A stretch of 64,000 nucleotides of DNA from Flagellimonas_B algarum (GCF_040513375.1 NZ_JBEVTG010000001.1:558001-622000); one strand, 5' to 3'. Shown: positions 1-8,942, counted from the stretch's first letter. Program-made: numbers and translations. The notes: generated from the sequence alone by a model not told the origin.

Positions 1-141
1 GTTTTCAATGAGCTGATGCTTGAAGGATCCGCTGAGATCAATATCCGTGAACGCGTTCGCGATACACTTTCAACAGGAAAATATATCTATCAGATTACCG
101 TAGCAGACCAAAAAATGAGCAAATCCGTAATGATATCGTAA
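1..141 (+). CDS. C-terminal end of a protein with a T9SS type A-like sorting tail (partial)
   Basis: The reading frame is open from base 1 and stops with TAA at 139-141, so only the last 46 residues are visible. The pattern (a hydrophobic NxxxLEG segment, an I-N-I strand, then LSTGKYIYQITV and a short tail ending KSVMIS) resembles the C-terminal sorting domain that sends Bacteroidota proteins through the type IX secretion system. The function of the rest of the protein cannot be judged. Confidence 0.6.
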   Translation, partial: VFNELMLEGSAEINIRERVRDTLSTGKYIYQITVADQKMSKSVMIS

Positions 142-161
142 GCGATACTTGCATTTTCCAG

Positions 162-217
162 AACCCCTCGATAGTGCGCCCCCCCACCCCAATTTTGGGA
201 TGCATGATTCGAGGGTT
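162..217. terminator. Possible terminator after the partial gene
   Basis: An outer inverted repeat (AACCCCTCGA at 162-171 against TCGAGGGTT at 209-217) encloses a smaller one (CCCCAA/TTGGG near 186-198), followed by the pyrimidine-rich TTTCCTTTTTCC. The outer loop is long and the T-run is interrupted, so this is a weak call. Confidence 0.3.
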
Positions 218-257
218 TCCTTTTTCCACTCCGTTCCCGATTCAAGGCTAAATTGAG

Positions 258-265
258 TACTTTTG
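258..265 (+). promoter_or_regulatory. metG promoter -7 box
   Basis: TACTTTTG matches the Bacteroidota -7 consensus TAnnTTTG and lies 17 bases before the metG start codon. No clear -33 TTTG was found at the usual 17-23 bp spacing. Confidence 0.5.
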
Positions 266-282
266 CGGCTTAATCCAGAACG

Positions 283-2355
283 ATGTCCCAAAAGCGATTT
301 TCGAGATATACCATTACAGCCGCCCTTCCGTATACCAACGGACCTATACATATCGGGCATTTGGCGGGCGTATACGTACCCGCCGATATCTACGCCCGCT
401 TCCAAAGAGGTTTGGGCCATGACGTCGCCTTCATCTGTGGTAGTGACGAACACGGGGTGGCCATCCCCATGAAAGCGAAAAAGGAAGGTGTTTCCCCCCA
501 GGAGATCATCGACACCTATAACGCCATCATCAAAAAGTCGTTCGAGGATTTTGGGATTACCTTCGACAATTACTCGCGTACTTCGGCCGAAATACACCAT
601 ACCACCGCTTCCGAATTCTTCAAAAAACTATACGATAACGGCGATTTCATCGAAGAGACCACAGCCCAATTGTACGATGAAAAGGCCGAACAGTTCCTCG
701 CCGATCGCTTTGTGGTAGGCACCTGCCCGCGTTGTGGCCATGAAGAGGCCTACGGTGACCAATGCGAAAATTGCGGTTCTTCCTTGAACGCCACCGATCT
801 GATCGAACCTAGATCGGTCATCACTGGTGAAAAACCTAGTTTGAAGGAAACCAAACATTGGTTTCTACCCCTAGACAAACACGAGCCCTTTTTAAAGGAA
901 TGGATTTTGGAGGGCCATAAAGACGACTGGAAACCGAACGTTTACGGACAGTGTAAATCATGGATAGATGACGGATTGAAACCCCGTGCGGTCACCCGTG
1001 ACCTTGATTGGGGTATTCCCGTTCCAGTACCCGGTGCTGATGGAAAGGTACTCTATGTCTGGTTCGACGCCCCCATAGGTTATATCTCGTCGACCAAGGA
1101 ATGGGCCGCTCGGGAAGGAAAAGATTGGGAACCGTATTGGAAGGACGATGGAACCAAGTTGCTCCACTTTATCGGAAAGGACAATATCGTATTCCATTGC
1201 ATCATTTTTCCAAGCATGCTCAAAACGCATGGTGATTTTATCTTGCCCGATAACGTTCCGGCCAATGAATTCTTGAACTTGGAAGGCAACAAGCTTTCGA
1301 CCTCTAAAAATTGGGCGGTTTGGTTGCATGAATACCTTGAAGAATTCAAGGATATGCAGGATGTATTGCGCTATGTATTGACCGCAAATGCCCCAGAATC
1401 AAAGGACAATGATTTTACGTGGAAGGATTTCCAGGCAAGGAACAACAACGAATTGGTAGCGATTTTCGGTAATTTCATCAACCGTGTAGTCGTCTTGACC
1501 CATAAGTACTACGAAGGAATCGTTCCAGAACCCAGTACCCTAACCGAAATCGACAAGAATACCTTGGGGGCTTTGGCGCGATTCCCGCATACCCTAGCGT
1601 CGTCAATCGAACGCTACCGCTTTCGGGAAGCCAGCCAGGAGCTGATGAACCTGGCCCGCTTAGGAAACAAATACCTAGCCGATGAAGAGCCTTGGAAACT
1701 GGTAAAAACGGACCCAGATCGTACCAAGACCGTCATGTTCGTTGCCTTGCAGATCGCCGCCGGATTGGCCGTATTGGCAGAGCCTTTTTTACCCTTCAGT
1801 GCTAAAAAACTAAAGGAAATGCTCGCTTTCGGTTCGGAGGGACCCCAGTGGGATTGGGAGGACATTGAAACCGTTCAGGACCTTTTGGCTTCCGGACATC
1901 GCATCAATAAAGCCGAACTGCTCTTCAGAAAAATCGAAGATTCGGAAATCGAAGCCCAATTGGAAAAACTTGAGGCCACGAAAAAATCAAACCTTGAAAA
2001 AGAACCCGTTATGTCCCCACAAAAAGACACTATAAGCTTTGATGATTTCACCAAAATGGATCTTCGCGTGGGTACGATCGTAGCAGCCGAAAAGATGCCG
2101 AAAGCCAATAAATTATTGGTACTTAAGGTAGATACCGGACTCGATGTCAGGACCATCGTTTCCGGAATCGCGGAAAGCTTCGCCCCCGAGGCCATCGTGG
2201 GTAAAAAAGTGACCGTTCTGGTCAATCTTGCCCCTAGAAAATTACGAGGGGTCGAAAGTCAGGGCATGATCCTAATGACCGAAAACCAAGACGGAAAATT
2301 GGTCTTCGTGAATCCGGATGAACCCGATGTTTCGGCCGGAACGACCATCAATTAG
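283..2355 (+). CDS. metG: Methionine--tRNA ligase
   Basis: This cytoplasmic class I synthetase charges tRNA-Met. The HIGH signature is at residues 23-26 and the KMSKS-type loop is KLSTS at 337-341. A zinc knuckle with CPRC and CENC cysteine pairs lies near residues 145-165. From about residue 585 the C-terminus is an EMAPII/Trbp111-like tRNA-binding domain, which makes a dimer in the family. The 690-residue length fits the long bacterial form with this appended domain. The gene stands alone behind its own -7 box. Confidence 0.97.
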   Translation: MSQKRFSRYTITAALPYTNGPIHIGHLAGVYVPADIYARFQRGLGHDVAFICGSDEHGVAIPMKAKKEGVSPQEIIDTYNAIIKKSFEDFGITFDNYSRTSAEIHHTTASEFFKKLYDNGDFIEETTAQLYDEKAEQFLADRFVVGTCPRCGHEEAYGDQCENCGSSLNATDLIEPRSVITGEKPSLKETKHWFLPLDKHEPFLKEWILEGHKDDWKPNVYGQCKSWIDDGLKPRAVTRDLDWGIPVPVPGADGKVLYVWFDAPIGYISSTKEWAAREGKDWEPYWKDDGTKLLHFIGKDNIVFHCIIFPSMLKTHGDFILPDNVPANEFLNLEGNKLSTSKNWAVWLHEYLEEFKDMQDVLRYVLTANAPESKDNDFTWKDFQARNNNELVAIFGNFINRVVVLTHKYYEGIVPEPSTLTEIDKNTLGALARFPHTLASSIERYRFREASQELMNLARLGNKYLADEEPWKLVKTDPDRTKTVMFVALQIAAGLAVLAEPFLPFSAKKLKEMLAFGSEGPQWDWEDIETVQDLLASGHRINKAELLFRKIEDSEIEAQLEKLEATKKSNLEKEPVMSPQKDTISFDDFTKMDLRVGTIVAAEKMPKANKLLVLKVDTGLDVRTIVSGIAESFAPEAIVGKKVTVLVNLAPRKLRGVESQGMILMTENQDGKLVFVNPDEPDVSAGTTIN

Positions 2356-2455
2356 CACAAGAACGCCACCAATCTGCCCGGTTAGGGATTTTATCGTATC
2401 TTTAATTTCACCATTGAACTGAAGATTTATACGCTTCAATCCTTGAATACTACCA

Positions 2456-4804
2456 ATGAAGGAGAAATTGGAGAATGGCATTCCTAATCCGGACGCAGAG
2501 AGAACCTACGATACCCCGACGGCTTCCCCTCCGGATATATCGCAGGATTTTGATTCCCTCGCGGCCCATATTTCACAAGGGCTGGCACGATGTGAGATTA
2601 TTTGCAATGCAAACGGCGAACCCGTAGACTACCGCATCCTTTCCGCAAACAAGGCCTTTGAGCGACATACGGGTATTCATTTAGAAACGGTGATAGGGAA
2701 AACAATTTTGGAAGTCTATCCGGATATAGAACGTTCTTGGATCAGCACCTATGGCCGGGTCGCCTTGACCCAGAAAACCGAAGTCATCACCGGCTACAAC
2801 CACAATACGAAGCGGCATTACCGTTCGACCGCCTATTCGGATAAGCCCGGGGAATTCATGATGCTTTTTGAGGATACCACCCAACAAAAGGAACTTGAAA
2901 AAGCCCATGACCTCGTTTCGAAGAGCACCAAATTCAGCGCCGATATCGTCGATAATATGAGTATCGGCTACAAGCGCGGACAGGTAATCGTCGATGCGGA
3001 CAATAAGCCTTACGATTTCAGGATATTGCAAGTCAACGATGCCTATGCTTCCATTTTCGGAAAAGACCGACATGAGCTACAAGGACGCACCATGCTAGAG
3101 GTATTCCCAAAAGCCAACCCGAAGAAGGTTAAGGCTTTCGGTGAGGTGGCCCTTAGTGGCGAAGCGGTAAGTCTGATCGATATTTGCGATATGTCGGGGA
3201 AGATTTTCGATATCTCGATATTTTCACCTTTAAGGGGAGAATTCGTTATGTTCATCAAAGACATCACCGAGCGCGAACAATCACGCATCGAATTGGCAAA
3301 GGCCAATGCCTTGGCCCATAAATCGACCAAGCTCAGTAGTGATCTTCTTCAGAATATGCCCGAAGGGTTCAAGCATGCCGAGATCATCTGCGACAAAAAC
3401 GGCAACCCGATCGATTTCAAAATCCTTGAAGTCAATGCGTCCTATTCGGCCCAAACGGGTATCGATACCACCGATTATGTGGGTAAGACCATGTTGGAGG
3501 TCTTTCCGGATGTTGAAAAATCATGGATCAATGTATTGGGTGAAGTGGCCTTGACCGGTGTTGCCAAACACATCGTTGACTATAACCACAATACGGGCAA
3601 GTACTTTCAAATTACCGCCTTTTGCCCCAAACGGGGTGAATTCGCGCTGTTCATCCGTGATGTGACGGAACGCGAGCAGGCGCGCATGGAATTGGAGGCC
3701 GCCTATAAAAAGGTCGAGGAAAGCGAACGTTTGAAAACGACCTTTCTCGCCAATATGTCGCATGAAATCAGAACACCCTTGAACGCCATCTTGGGATTCG
3801 CCGAACTGTTGGAAGATCGCAACCTTGAAGAAGAAGATGAATCGAAATGTCTCGAAAACATCAAAAGCTCTGGCAACCGACTGCTGAATATCGTTTCGGA
3901 CATCCTGGAAATCTCGAAACTCGAAGCCAACCAACAACAGTTGAAGTATGCGACCCATAATCTGAATTCGATCGTCGAACAATTGTACGAACAGTTCAAG
4001 GTCATCAATATCGATCCAAAGCTAGCCATCGGTCGATACAAAGACCTGCCCGATGCGGAAGCGTATATCGAGACCGACGCCACCCGGTTGGAACAAATCC
4101 TTTCGAACCTGCTTGAAAATGCGTTGAAACATACCAAAAAAGGGGAAATCGAATTTGGGTACCACCTCAAAAAAGGGTTTTTGGAGTTTTTCGTCAAGGA
4201 TACGGGTAAGGGCATTAAAAAAGCCGATCAACCCACCATCTTCAAACGGTTCGGCCAAATCAACAACAAACCGGACATCAATCAAGGTACCGGTCTGGGC
4301 ATTCCGATCGCTTCGGCCTATACCGAGCTGTTCGGCGGCAAGATGTGGCTGGAATCAAAGATAAACAAGGGCAGCACCTTCTTCTTTTCAATACCGCATC
4401 GCCCAGTGGTAAAGCAGGGTCCGAAAACCGGAAAACCGACCATCTTGATCGCCGAAGATGAAGAAGCCAACTTCTTGTTGCTCGAGTTGTGGCTCAAAAA
4501 GCACTGCCAATTGATTCGGGCACATGACGGCCACGAAACCGTTCGGCTTGCCAAAACCGACCCGAATATCGACCTCGTTTTGATGGATATCAAAATGCCT
4601 TATCTCAATGGGATCGAGGCCACCAAGGAAATCAGGAAAACGAACAAAGAATTGCCGATTATCGCCCAAACCGCTTTTATCATGGACAATGAACGCAGCG
4701 AAATTTTAGAAGCCGGCAGCAATGAGATCGTTTCCAAGCCGATCAAGCGCGAAGTCTTCAAAAAACTCTTGACTCAATACATTCCCCGCCTTAAGTTTGC
4801 CTAA
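2456..4804 (+). CDS. Hybrid sensor histidine kinase with three PAS domains and a receiver
   Basis: The 782-residue protein has three PAS domains (about residues 35-145, 155-275 and 290-405), a HisKA domain with the phospho-accepting histidine at 436 in MSHEIRTPLN, an HATPase domain (DTGKGI and GTGLGI boxes) and a C-terminal receiver with acceptor aspartate at 711 in LMDIKMP. There is no signal peptide or membrane segment, so it is probably cytosolic. PAS 1 and PAS 3 are very similar (both carry EIIC, GKT, LEV and YNHNT elements), which suggests internal duplication. A TATCTTTA -7-like box lies at 2397-2404. The HDAC-family gene follows after 17 bases. The signal sensed is unknown. Confidence 0.9.
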   Translation: MKEKLENGIPNPDAERTYDTPTASPPDISQDFDSLAAHISQGLARCEIICNANGEPVDYRILSANKAFERHTGIHLETVIGKTILEVYPDIERSWISTYGRVALTQKTEVITGYNHNTKRHYRSTAYSDKPGEFMMLFEDTTQQKELEKAHDLVSKSTKFSADIVDNMSIGYKRGQVIVDADNKPYDFRILQVNDAYASIFGKDRHELQGRTMLEVFPKANPKKVKAFGEVALSGEAVSLIDICDMSGKIFDISIFSPLRGEFVMFIKDITEREQSRIELAKANALAHKSTKLSSDLLQNMPEGFKHAEIICDKNGNPIDFKILEVNASYSAQTGIDTTDYVGKTMLEVFPDVEKSWINVLGEVALTGVAKHIVDYNHNTGKYFQITAFCPKRGEFALFIRDVTEREQARMELEAAYKKVEESERLKTTFLANMSHEIRTPLNAILGFAELLEDRNLEEEDESKCLENIKSSGNRLLNIVSDILEISKLEANQQQLKYATHNLNSIVEQLYEQFKVINIDPKLAIGRYKDLPDAEAYIETDATRLEQILSNLLENALKHTKKGEIEFGYHLKKGFLEFFVKDTGKGIKKADQPTIFKRFGQINNKPDINQGTGLGIPIASAYTELFGGKMWLESKINKGSTFFFSIPHRPVVKQGPKTGKPTILIAEDEEANFLLLELWLKKHCQLIRAHDGHETVRLAKTDPNIDLVLMDIKMPYLNGIEATKEIRKTNKELPIIAQTAFIMDNERSEILEAGSNEIVSKPIKREVFKKLLTQYIPRLKFA

Positions 4805-4821
4805 ACTTTGGGAAGCCTTCG

Positions 4822-5724
4822 ATGCTAAAAATCGCCTACCACCCCATTTACAAACACCCTTTACCCGAAGGCCATCGTTTTCCGATGATCAAATACGATC
4901 TGTTACCCGAACAGCTCCTGCATGAAGGAACGTGTACCGATGCGAATTTCCATTCACCAAACATCGTGGAAACCGCCTACGTCCTCGGTGCGCATGATGT
5001 TGGCTATTTTGAGCGCCTGACCCAACTTGAATTGAAACCCAGTGAGGTCCGAAAAATCGGATTTCCCCTTTCGGAAGTTTTGGTCGAACGTGAACTGATC
5101 ATCGCCGACGGCACCATTACCGCTTGCCTACAGGCCCTCGAAAACGGTATCGCCATGAATATCGCGGGAGGGACCCACCACGCCTATTCAAACCGGGGTG
5201 AAGCCTTTTGCATGCTGAATGACCAGGCCATAGCCGCCCGTTATCTGCTCAGCAAAGGTCTGGCAACCAACATCCTGATCGTCGATCTTGATGTGCACCA
5301 GGGGAACGGAACGGCCGAGATCTTCCAAAATGACAGTCGGGTCTTCACCTTTTCCATGCACGGCAGAGGCAATTATCCGTTCAAGAAAGAACAGTCGGAT
5401 CTTGACATCCCTCTAGAAAAAGGGACCGATGACCCCACCTACCTAAAACTCTTAAAAAATACGCTCCCCCGACTGCTCGACGAAACAAGGCCCGACTTCG
5501 TTTTTTACCTCTCCGGCGTCGACATATTACATACCGACAAGTTGGGTACCTTGGGCATGACCCTTGAAGGCTGCCGAGAGCGCGATCGCTACGTATTGCA
5601 GAGCTGCAAGGACCTGGGCATCCCGGTCGAAGTCAGTATGGGAGGGGGCTATTCGCCCGATATCCGCACGATCATCGAAGCCCATGCCAATACTTTTAGA
5701 ACAGCGCAAGAGCTGTTCTTTTGA
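4822..5724 (+). CDS. Histone deacetylase family protein
   Basis: This is a zinc-dependent arginase-fold deacetylase of the bacterial HDAC/AcuC/acetylpolyamine amidohydrolase group. Visible signatures are the histidine pair in GGTHHA, the metal ligands in DLDVHQGNGT, the HGRGNYPF loop and the aspartate in SGVDILHTDKLG. At 300 residues it is the usual bacterial length. It could remove acetyl groups from proteins, polyamines or small molecules; the sequence does not settle which. It lies 17 bases after the hybrid kinase and may be co-transcribed with it. Confidence 0.9.
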   Translation: MLKIAYHPIYKHPLPEGHRFPMIKYDLLPEQLLHEGTCTDANFHSPNIVETAYVLGAHDVGYFERLTQLELKPSEVRKIGFPLSEVLVERELIIADGTITACLQALENGIAMNIAGGTHHAYSNRGEAFCMLNDQAIAARYLLSKGLATNILIVDLDVHQGNGTAEIFQNDSRVFTFSMHGRGNYPFKKEQSDLDIPLEKGTDDPTYLKLLKNTLPRLLDETRPDFVFYLSGVDILHTDKLGTLGMTLEGCRERDRYVLQSCKDLGIPVEVSMGGGYSPDIRTIIEAHANTFRTAQELFF

Positions 5725-5735
5725 ATCGGTTCACG

Positions 5736-5743
5736 TATCTTTA
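5736..5743 (+). promoter_or_regulatory. -7 box variant before the PAP2 gene
   Basis: TATCTTTA differs from TAnnTTTG only in the last base and lies 18 bases before the ATG at 5762. The same TATCTTTA string precedes at least six other genes in this window. Confidence 0.45.
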
Positions 5744-5761
5744 AACGAATTAAAGCGCATT

Positions 5762-6604
5762 ATGAAATTTGGATGTACCGTTTTCCTGCTTTGTATGTTA
5801 GGGGTCTCACAAGCCCAAACCACCACTGCCACTGCCCCGAAAGAAGGCTTATGGAATGAGTTTACGTATGACCTGGGGTCGATTTTCGGCGGGGTCGGCC
5901 ATGCCTACAGCCGCCCTTTCCATTGGAAAGGAGATCAGTGGAAGGACTTCGGATATTTGACGGCCGGTACCTTGGGATTGTTCCTTGTCGATGATGAGAT
6001 CGATCATTGGGCCGATGGTTTCCGTGATGACGTACCTTCCTTCATCGTAGATTATGGCAACGAATATGGCAGTCCTGAAAACAACTATATGCTGACGGGT
6101 GCGGTATATCTAACCGGACTATTCACGAAAAACGAGAAACTAAGACGAACCGGGGTCTTGCTGATTTCTTCGGCAACCGCGGGTGGTTTTTTCCAACAAG
6201 TCGCGAAACGGATCGTCGGAAGGGCAAGGCCCAAAAGCGGTGAAGATTCGAATACCTTCGATCCGCTCAACGTCGACCGGGTCTTCAATTTCGACTCTTT
6301 CCCTTCGGGACATGCCATGTTGGCCTTTACGAATGCCTACGCCATAGGAAAGCAATTCAAGAACCCTTGGGTCAAAGCAGGAATTTATACGGTGGGCATG
6401 GTACCTGGTCTGGTCAGGGTCATCGACCGTTTCCATTGGATCTCGGATGTGGCCTTCAGCACCGTCCTCAGTATTTTCATCGTAGAATCGATCGATCGCT
6501 ATCTTGACCGTCGCTATGACAAAAAATACAACCAACAGGCTTCTAAAGTCGATTGGAACCTTCATTTCGGACTGAACACCGTGGGGGTTGCCGTGAGGTT
6601 TTAA
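5762..6604 (+). CDS. Secreted PAP2-family phosphatase
   Basis: The protein is a type 2 phosphatidic acid phosphatase-like enzyme, probably acting on lipid phosphates at the envelope. All three family motifs are present: KRIVGRARP, the FPSGH motif, and a final RFHWISD motif carrying the catalytic histidine and aspartate. The ATG at 5762 is chosen because it starts a clear signal peptide ending near SQAQ and follows a promoter-like box. A longer in-frame start at 5564 would lie deep inside the HDAC gene. The mature protein has about 260 residues. Confidence 0.88.
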   Translation: MKFGCTVFLLCMLGVSQAQTTTATAPKEGLWNEFTYDLGSIFGGVGHAYSRPFHWKGDQWKDFGYLTAGTLGLFLVDDEIDHWADGFRDDVPSFIVDYGNEYGSPENNYMLTGAVYLTGLFTKNEKLRRTGVLLISSATAGGFFQQVAKRIVGRARPKSGEDSNTFDPLNVDRVFNFDSFPSGHAMLAFTNAYAIGKQFKNPWVKAGIYTVGMVPGLVRVIDRFHWISDVAFSTVLSIFIVESIDRYLDRRYDKKYNQQASKVDWNLHFGLNTVGVAVRF

Positions 6605-6637
6605 GGCTTTTACGGTGGGGTTCTTGCGGCTCTTTCG

Positions 6638-6645
6638 TATTTTTG
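6638..6645 (+). promoter_or_regulatory. ferritin promoter -7 box
   Basis: TATTTTTG is a perfect TAnnTTTG match 16 bases before the ferritin ATG. No Fur-like palindrome was recognised around it. Confidence 0.55.
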
Positions 6646-6661
6646 TAAAAAATAGAAGAGG

Positions 6662-7183
6662 ATGTTATCAAAGAAACTCGAAGCGGCGCTCAACGCCCAA
6701 ATACGCATAGAAGCCGAATCATCACAAGTGTATCTTTCCATGGCTTCATGGGCCGAAGTGAAAGGATTGGAAGGTGTGGCCGGATTTATGTACGGTCATT
6801 CCGATGAAGAGCGTATGCACATGCTCAAGCTGGTCAAGTATGTCAACGAGCGTGGTGGCCACGCCCAAATTTCAGACCTGAAGGCTCCTGAGACCGAGTT
6901 TGGAAGTTTACAGAAGATGTTGCAAAAACTATACGAGCATGAATTGTTCGTATCGCAGAGCATCAACGAACTGGTCCATATCACCCTTGAAGAAAAAGAC
7001 TATGCCACCCATAATTTTCTGCAGTGGTACGTCGCCGAACAGTTAGAGGAAGAGGCTTTGGCCAGAACCGTTTTGGACAAGATCAACCTTATTGGCGACG
7101 ACAAAGGAGGCTTGTATCTGTTCGATCGTGACATCCAACAATTGACGGTCGAAAGCGCGGCATCGGAAACGATGGAAGAGTGA
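6662..7183 (+). CDS. ftnA: Ferritin
   Basis: This 173-residue protein is a non-haem bacterial ferritin that oxidises Fe(II) and stores iron in a 24-subunit shell. Ferroxidase ligands are visible as the glutamate in IEAESSQVY and the EERMHMLK motif, with further acidic residues in helices C and D (EQLEEE). The length is typical. It is a single gene with its own promoter. Confidence 0.95.
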   Translation: MLSKKLEAALNAQIRIEAESSQVYLSMASWAEVKGLEGVAGFMYGHSDEERMHMLKLVKYVNERGGHAQISDLKAPETEFGSLQKMLQKLYEHELFVSQSINELVHITLEEKDYATHNFLQWYVAEQLEEEALARTVLDKINLIGDDKGGLYLFDRDIQQLTVESAASETMEE

Positions 7184-7233
7184 TCGTGAACAACTTTTTA
7201 TTTAGATTTATTTAAAATAAGTAGATTCTCCCC

Positions 7234-7241
7234 TATATTTG
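7234..7241 (+). promoter_or_regulatory. -7 box of a near-leaderless small gene
   Basis: TATATTTG is a perfect -7 match. It ends only seven bases before the ATG at 7249, so the transcript would start at or next to the start codon. Confidence 0.5.
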
Positions 7242-7248
7242 CCCCCAC

Positions 7249-7410
7249 ATGGGCAAGAAAAAAGGAAAATCCGATAAAGCTGTTCGTTCACGTTTGCGGG
7301 ATCTGAATCCTGGAAAATGCAAGACCAAATGCTGTAAAAAGTATAAGAAAGGCGAACAGAAGCGTTGCAAAAAATGCCCGTGTTTCGATTTGCTTAAAAA
7401 GGTAGCTTAG
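7249..7410 (+). CDS. Small lysine- and cysteine-rich protein (53 aa)
   Basis: This short ORF starts MGKKKGKSDK and ends DLLKKVA. It has six cysteines arranged C-x3-CC, then CKKCPC near the end, among many lysines. That suggests a metal-binding knuckle able to contact nucleic acid, but no function is known to me. A perfect -7 box lies just upstream. The stop is two bases from the end of the convergent gene. Similar small proteins seem familiar from flavobacterial genomes, though I could not check. Confidence 0.7.
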   Translation: MGKKKGKSDKAVRSRLRDLNPGKCKTKCCKKYKKGEQKRCKKCPCFDLLKKVA

Positions 7411-7411
7411 C

Positions 7412-7810
7412 CTATTCCGGGCGTTTAACCCCACCGTCCCTAACAACAATTCCTTCGATATCCGATTGCCCTTCAACCAGGTAATAGGCAATTTTACGAA
7501 CCAAAAGATCGCTATGGCCACAACCTTCATCACATAAAAGGCGATGTTGGCGATAGATGAGGTGCTTTCCGTTCAAATAGGCACGATAGGCCTTGGGGTC
7601 GTTCACTTGCAGTGCGAGTTCAAAAGCTTCCTGATCCGTCCAAAAATCCCGTTCGTCCTCATCGGATTTGTGGGTGATTTCCAATTCGAATTTGGCATCC
7701 TTGACACCGAGGTTCCGGTAGAACCCGTCTTCCTCCAACACCCTTTGCGCCGATCCGATCAGGGGAAGGACGAATAGAAGACTGATGATATGTCGTTGCA
7801 AGGAGTTCAT
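7412..7810 (-). CDS. Secreted hypothetical protein
   Basis: The 132-residue product starts with a signal peptide (MNSLQRHIISLLFVLPL, cleavage near GSAQ) and is then hydrophilic, with a CDEGCGH motif that could form a disulfide or bind a metal. I do not recognise the family. It converges on the 53-aa gene with almost no gap. Confidence 0.6.
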   Translation of the reverse strand: MNSLQRHIISLLFVLPLIGSAQRVLEEDGFYRNLGVKDAKFELEITHKSDEDERDFWTDQEAFELALQVNDPKAYRAYLNGKHLIYRQHRLLCDEGCGHSDLLVRKIAYYLVEGQSDIEGIVVRDGGVKRPE

Positions 7811-7892
7811 ATAATACGTACGTCATAAAGACGATTTTCGACGCCGATGGTTGCACATCGCTTCATTAAGTTATCGTTAATACCTGATTCTA

Positions 7893-7922
7893 AAAAAGAA
7901 AAGGGGCGAAACGCCCCTTTTT
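7893..7922 (-). terminator. Intrinsic terminator of ssb
   Basis: The hairpin AAGGGGCG-AAA-CGCCCCTT (7901-7918 core) has A-runs on its left flank, which read as a U-run on the minus strand, just after the ssb stop. T residues on the right make it potentially bidirectional. Confidence 0.8.
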
Positions 7923-7940
7923 ATCGTGCTGTGACTTCGA

Positions 7941-8273
7941 TTACTTGCCCAACATCAACAATTCATTGCAATGCACTTCGGTGATGTACCGTTTTTCACC
8001 GGTCTTTGCCTCGTAGGATCTTGAAGTCAACTTGCCTTCGACCACCACTTCCTTACCTTTGACCAAATAGGTCTCCACGATGTCTGCGGTCTTCCCCCAG
8101 GCCACCACATTATGCCACTGGGTCTCGGTGACCTTTTCACCTGCTTTGTTCTTGTAGGTTTCATTGGTAGCCAAAGAAAACTTGGCCAATTTACCGCCAT
8201 TCTCCAAAGCGATCACTTCGGGATCCTGCCCGAGATTACCGATTAATTGTACGCGATTCCTGATTCCATTCAT
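7941..8273 (-). CDS. ssb: Single-stranded DNA-binding protein, short form
   Basis: The protein is one OB-fold of the SSB family: it opens with RVQLIGNLGQDPE and contains the TQWHNVVAWGKTADI core. It ends at residue 110, right after the OB-fold, so it lacks the glycine-rich linker and the acidic DDDIPF-type tip through which ordinary SSB recruits partner proteins. It may be a secondary SSB, as in competence or mobile-element variants. The main SSB is probably elsewhere. A TAGGTTTG -7-like box lies at 8321-8328. Confidence 0.9.
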   Translation of the reverse strand: MNGIRNRVQLIGNLGQDPEVIALENGGKLAKFSLATNETYKNKAGEKVTETQWHNVVAWGKTADIVETYLVKGKEVVVEGKLTSRSYEAKTGEKRYITEVHCNELLMLGK

Positions 8274-8465
8274 TGTTTACTGTTTTAAAGGTTCCTATCG
8301 AACACCATCGTTCGACGAGGCAAACCTAGGGCCGTCCGCATCGGGTACTCGGTAACCAATCGCTTAATTTCGTTTGTAAACGTTTGTTGTCGTTTAAAAA
8401 TGAAACTCTTCATCGAGTTCTATCCAACGATTTGATACAAAAAGGCTTCATATCGGCCATTTTGG

Positions 8466-8473
8466 TATCTTTA
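8466..8473 (+). promoter_or_regulatory. -7 box variant of a leaderless small gene
   Basis: TATCTTTA ends four bases before the ATG at 8478, consistent with transcription starting at the start codon. Confidence 0.4.
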
Positions 8474-8477
8474 AGTA

Positions 8478-8597
8478 ATGGAAAGCCATTTTCAAAGTGA
8501 AACTTTAGCATTGTTGACCAGCGGGCTACTCCTCCTGCTTAGCTTCGCGTGCATTGTAGCTTACCGGATTTTGCAATCGAAACGCAACCAAAAGTGA
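8478..8597 (+). CDS. Small single-pass membrane protein (39 aa)
   Basis: The ORF encodes MESHFQSETLALLTSG, then a leucine-rich membrane segment of about 20 residues, then a basic tail (LQSKRNQK). The negative N-terminus and positive C-terminus suggest an N-out, C-in single-pass protein. The promoter-like box directly upstream supports it, but length alone cannot exclude chance. Function unknown. Confidence 0.45.
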   Translation: MESHFQSETLALLTSGLLLLLSFACIVAYRILQSKRNQK

Positions 8598-8642
8598 CAT
8601 CAGCCCGGCAAGCGAACATTCCGTATCTTTAAGAAGCAAAGC

Positions 8643-8942
8643 ATGACTATGGGGTATCGCATCAAAGACAATGTGGAGAAAAAACGTTACGAATTCGAAT
8701 TGCCCGTTCATACGCCTATCATTGAATACATCAGGGCGCAAGATAAGATCTACCTGACGCATACCGAGGTTCCCCCCGCTCTTGAAGGGCAGGGTATCGG
8801 TAGTGAATTGGTCAAACAGGCTTTGACGGATATCAAGGCGAAAGATTTGACCTTGGTACCCTTATGCCCATTCGTTGCTGCATACATTAAAGAACATCCT
8901 GAATGGAAGGCCCTGGTCTTAAAAGGAATCAATATCGGATAA
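8643..8942 (+). CDS. GNAT-family N-acetyltransferase, YjdJ-like
   Basis: The 99-residue protein belongs to the short GNAT group with the acetyl-CoA loop EGQGIGSELVKQAL and the CPFVAAYIKEHPEW end typical of E. coli YjdJ. Its substrate is unknown. It starts at ATG 8643 (a second in-frame ATG is at 8649) after a TATCTTTA box at 8624-8631. The next gene begins two bases after its stop, so the pair is co-transcribed. In E. coli yjdJ and yjdI are also neighbours, a conserved link between this acetyltransferase and an Fe-S protein. Confidence 0.85.
   Translation: MTMGYRIKDNVEKKRYEFELPVHTPIIEYIRAQDKIYLTHTEVPPALEGQGIGSELVKQALTDIKAKDLTLVPLCPFVAAYIKEHPEWKALVLKGINIG

Noticed and set aside
5564..5761. 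Longer N-terminus of the PAP2 phosphatase
   Set aside because: It would overlap the HDAC gene by about 160 bases and would bury the signal peptide that begins at 5762.
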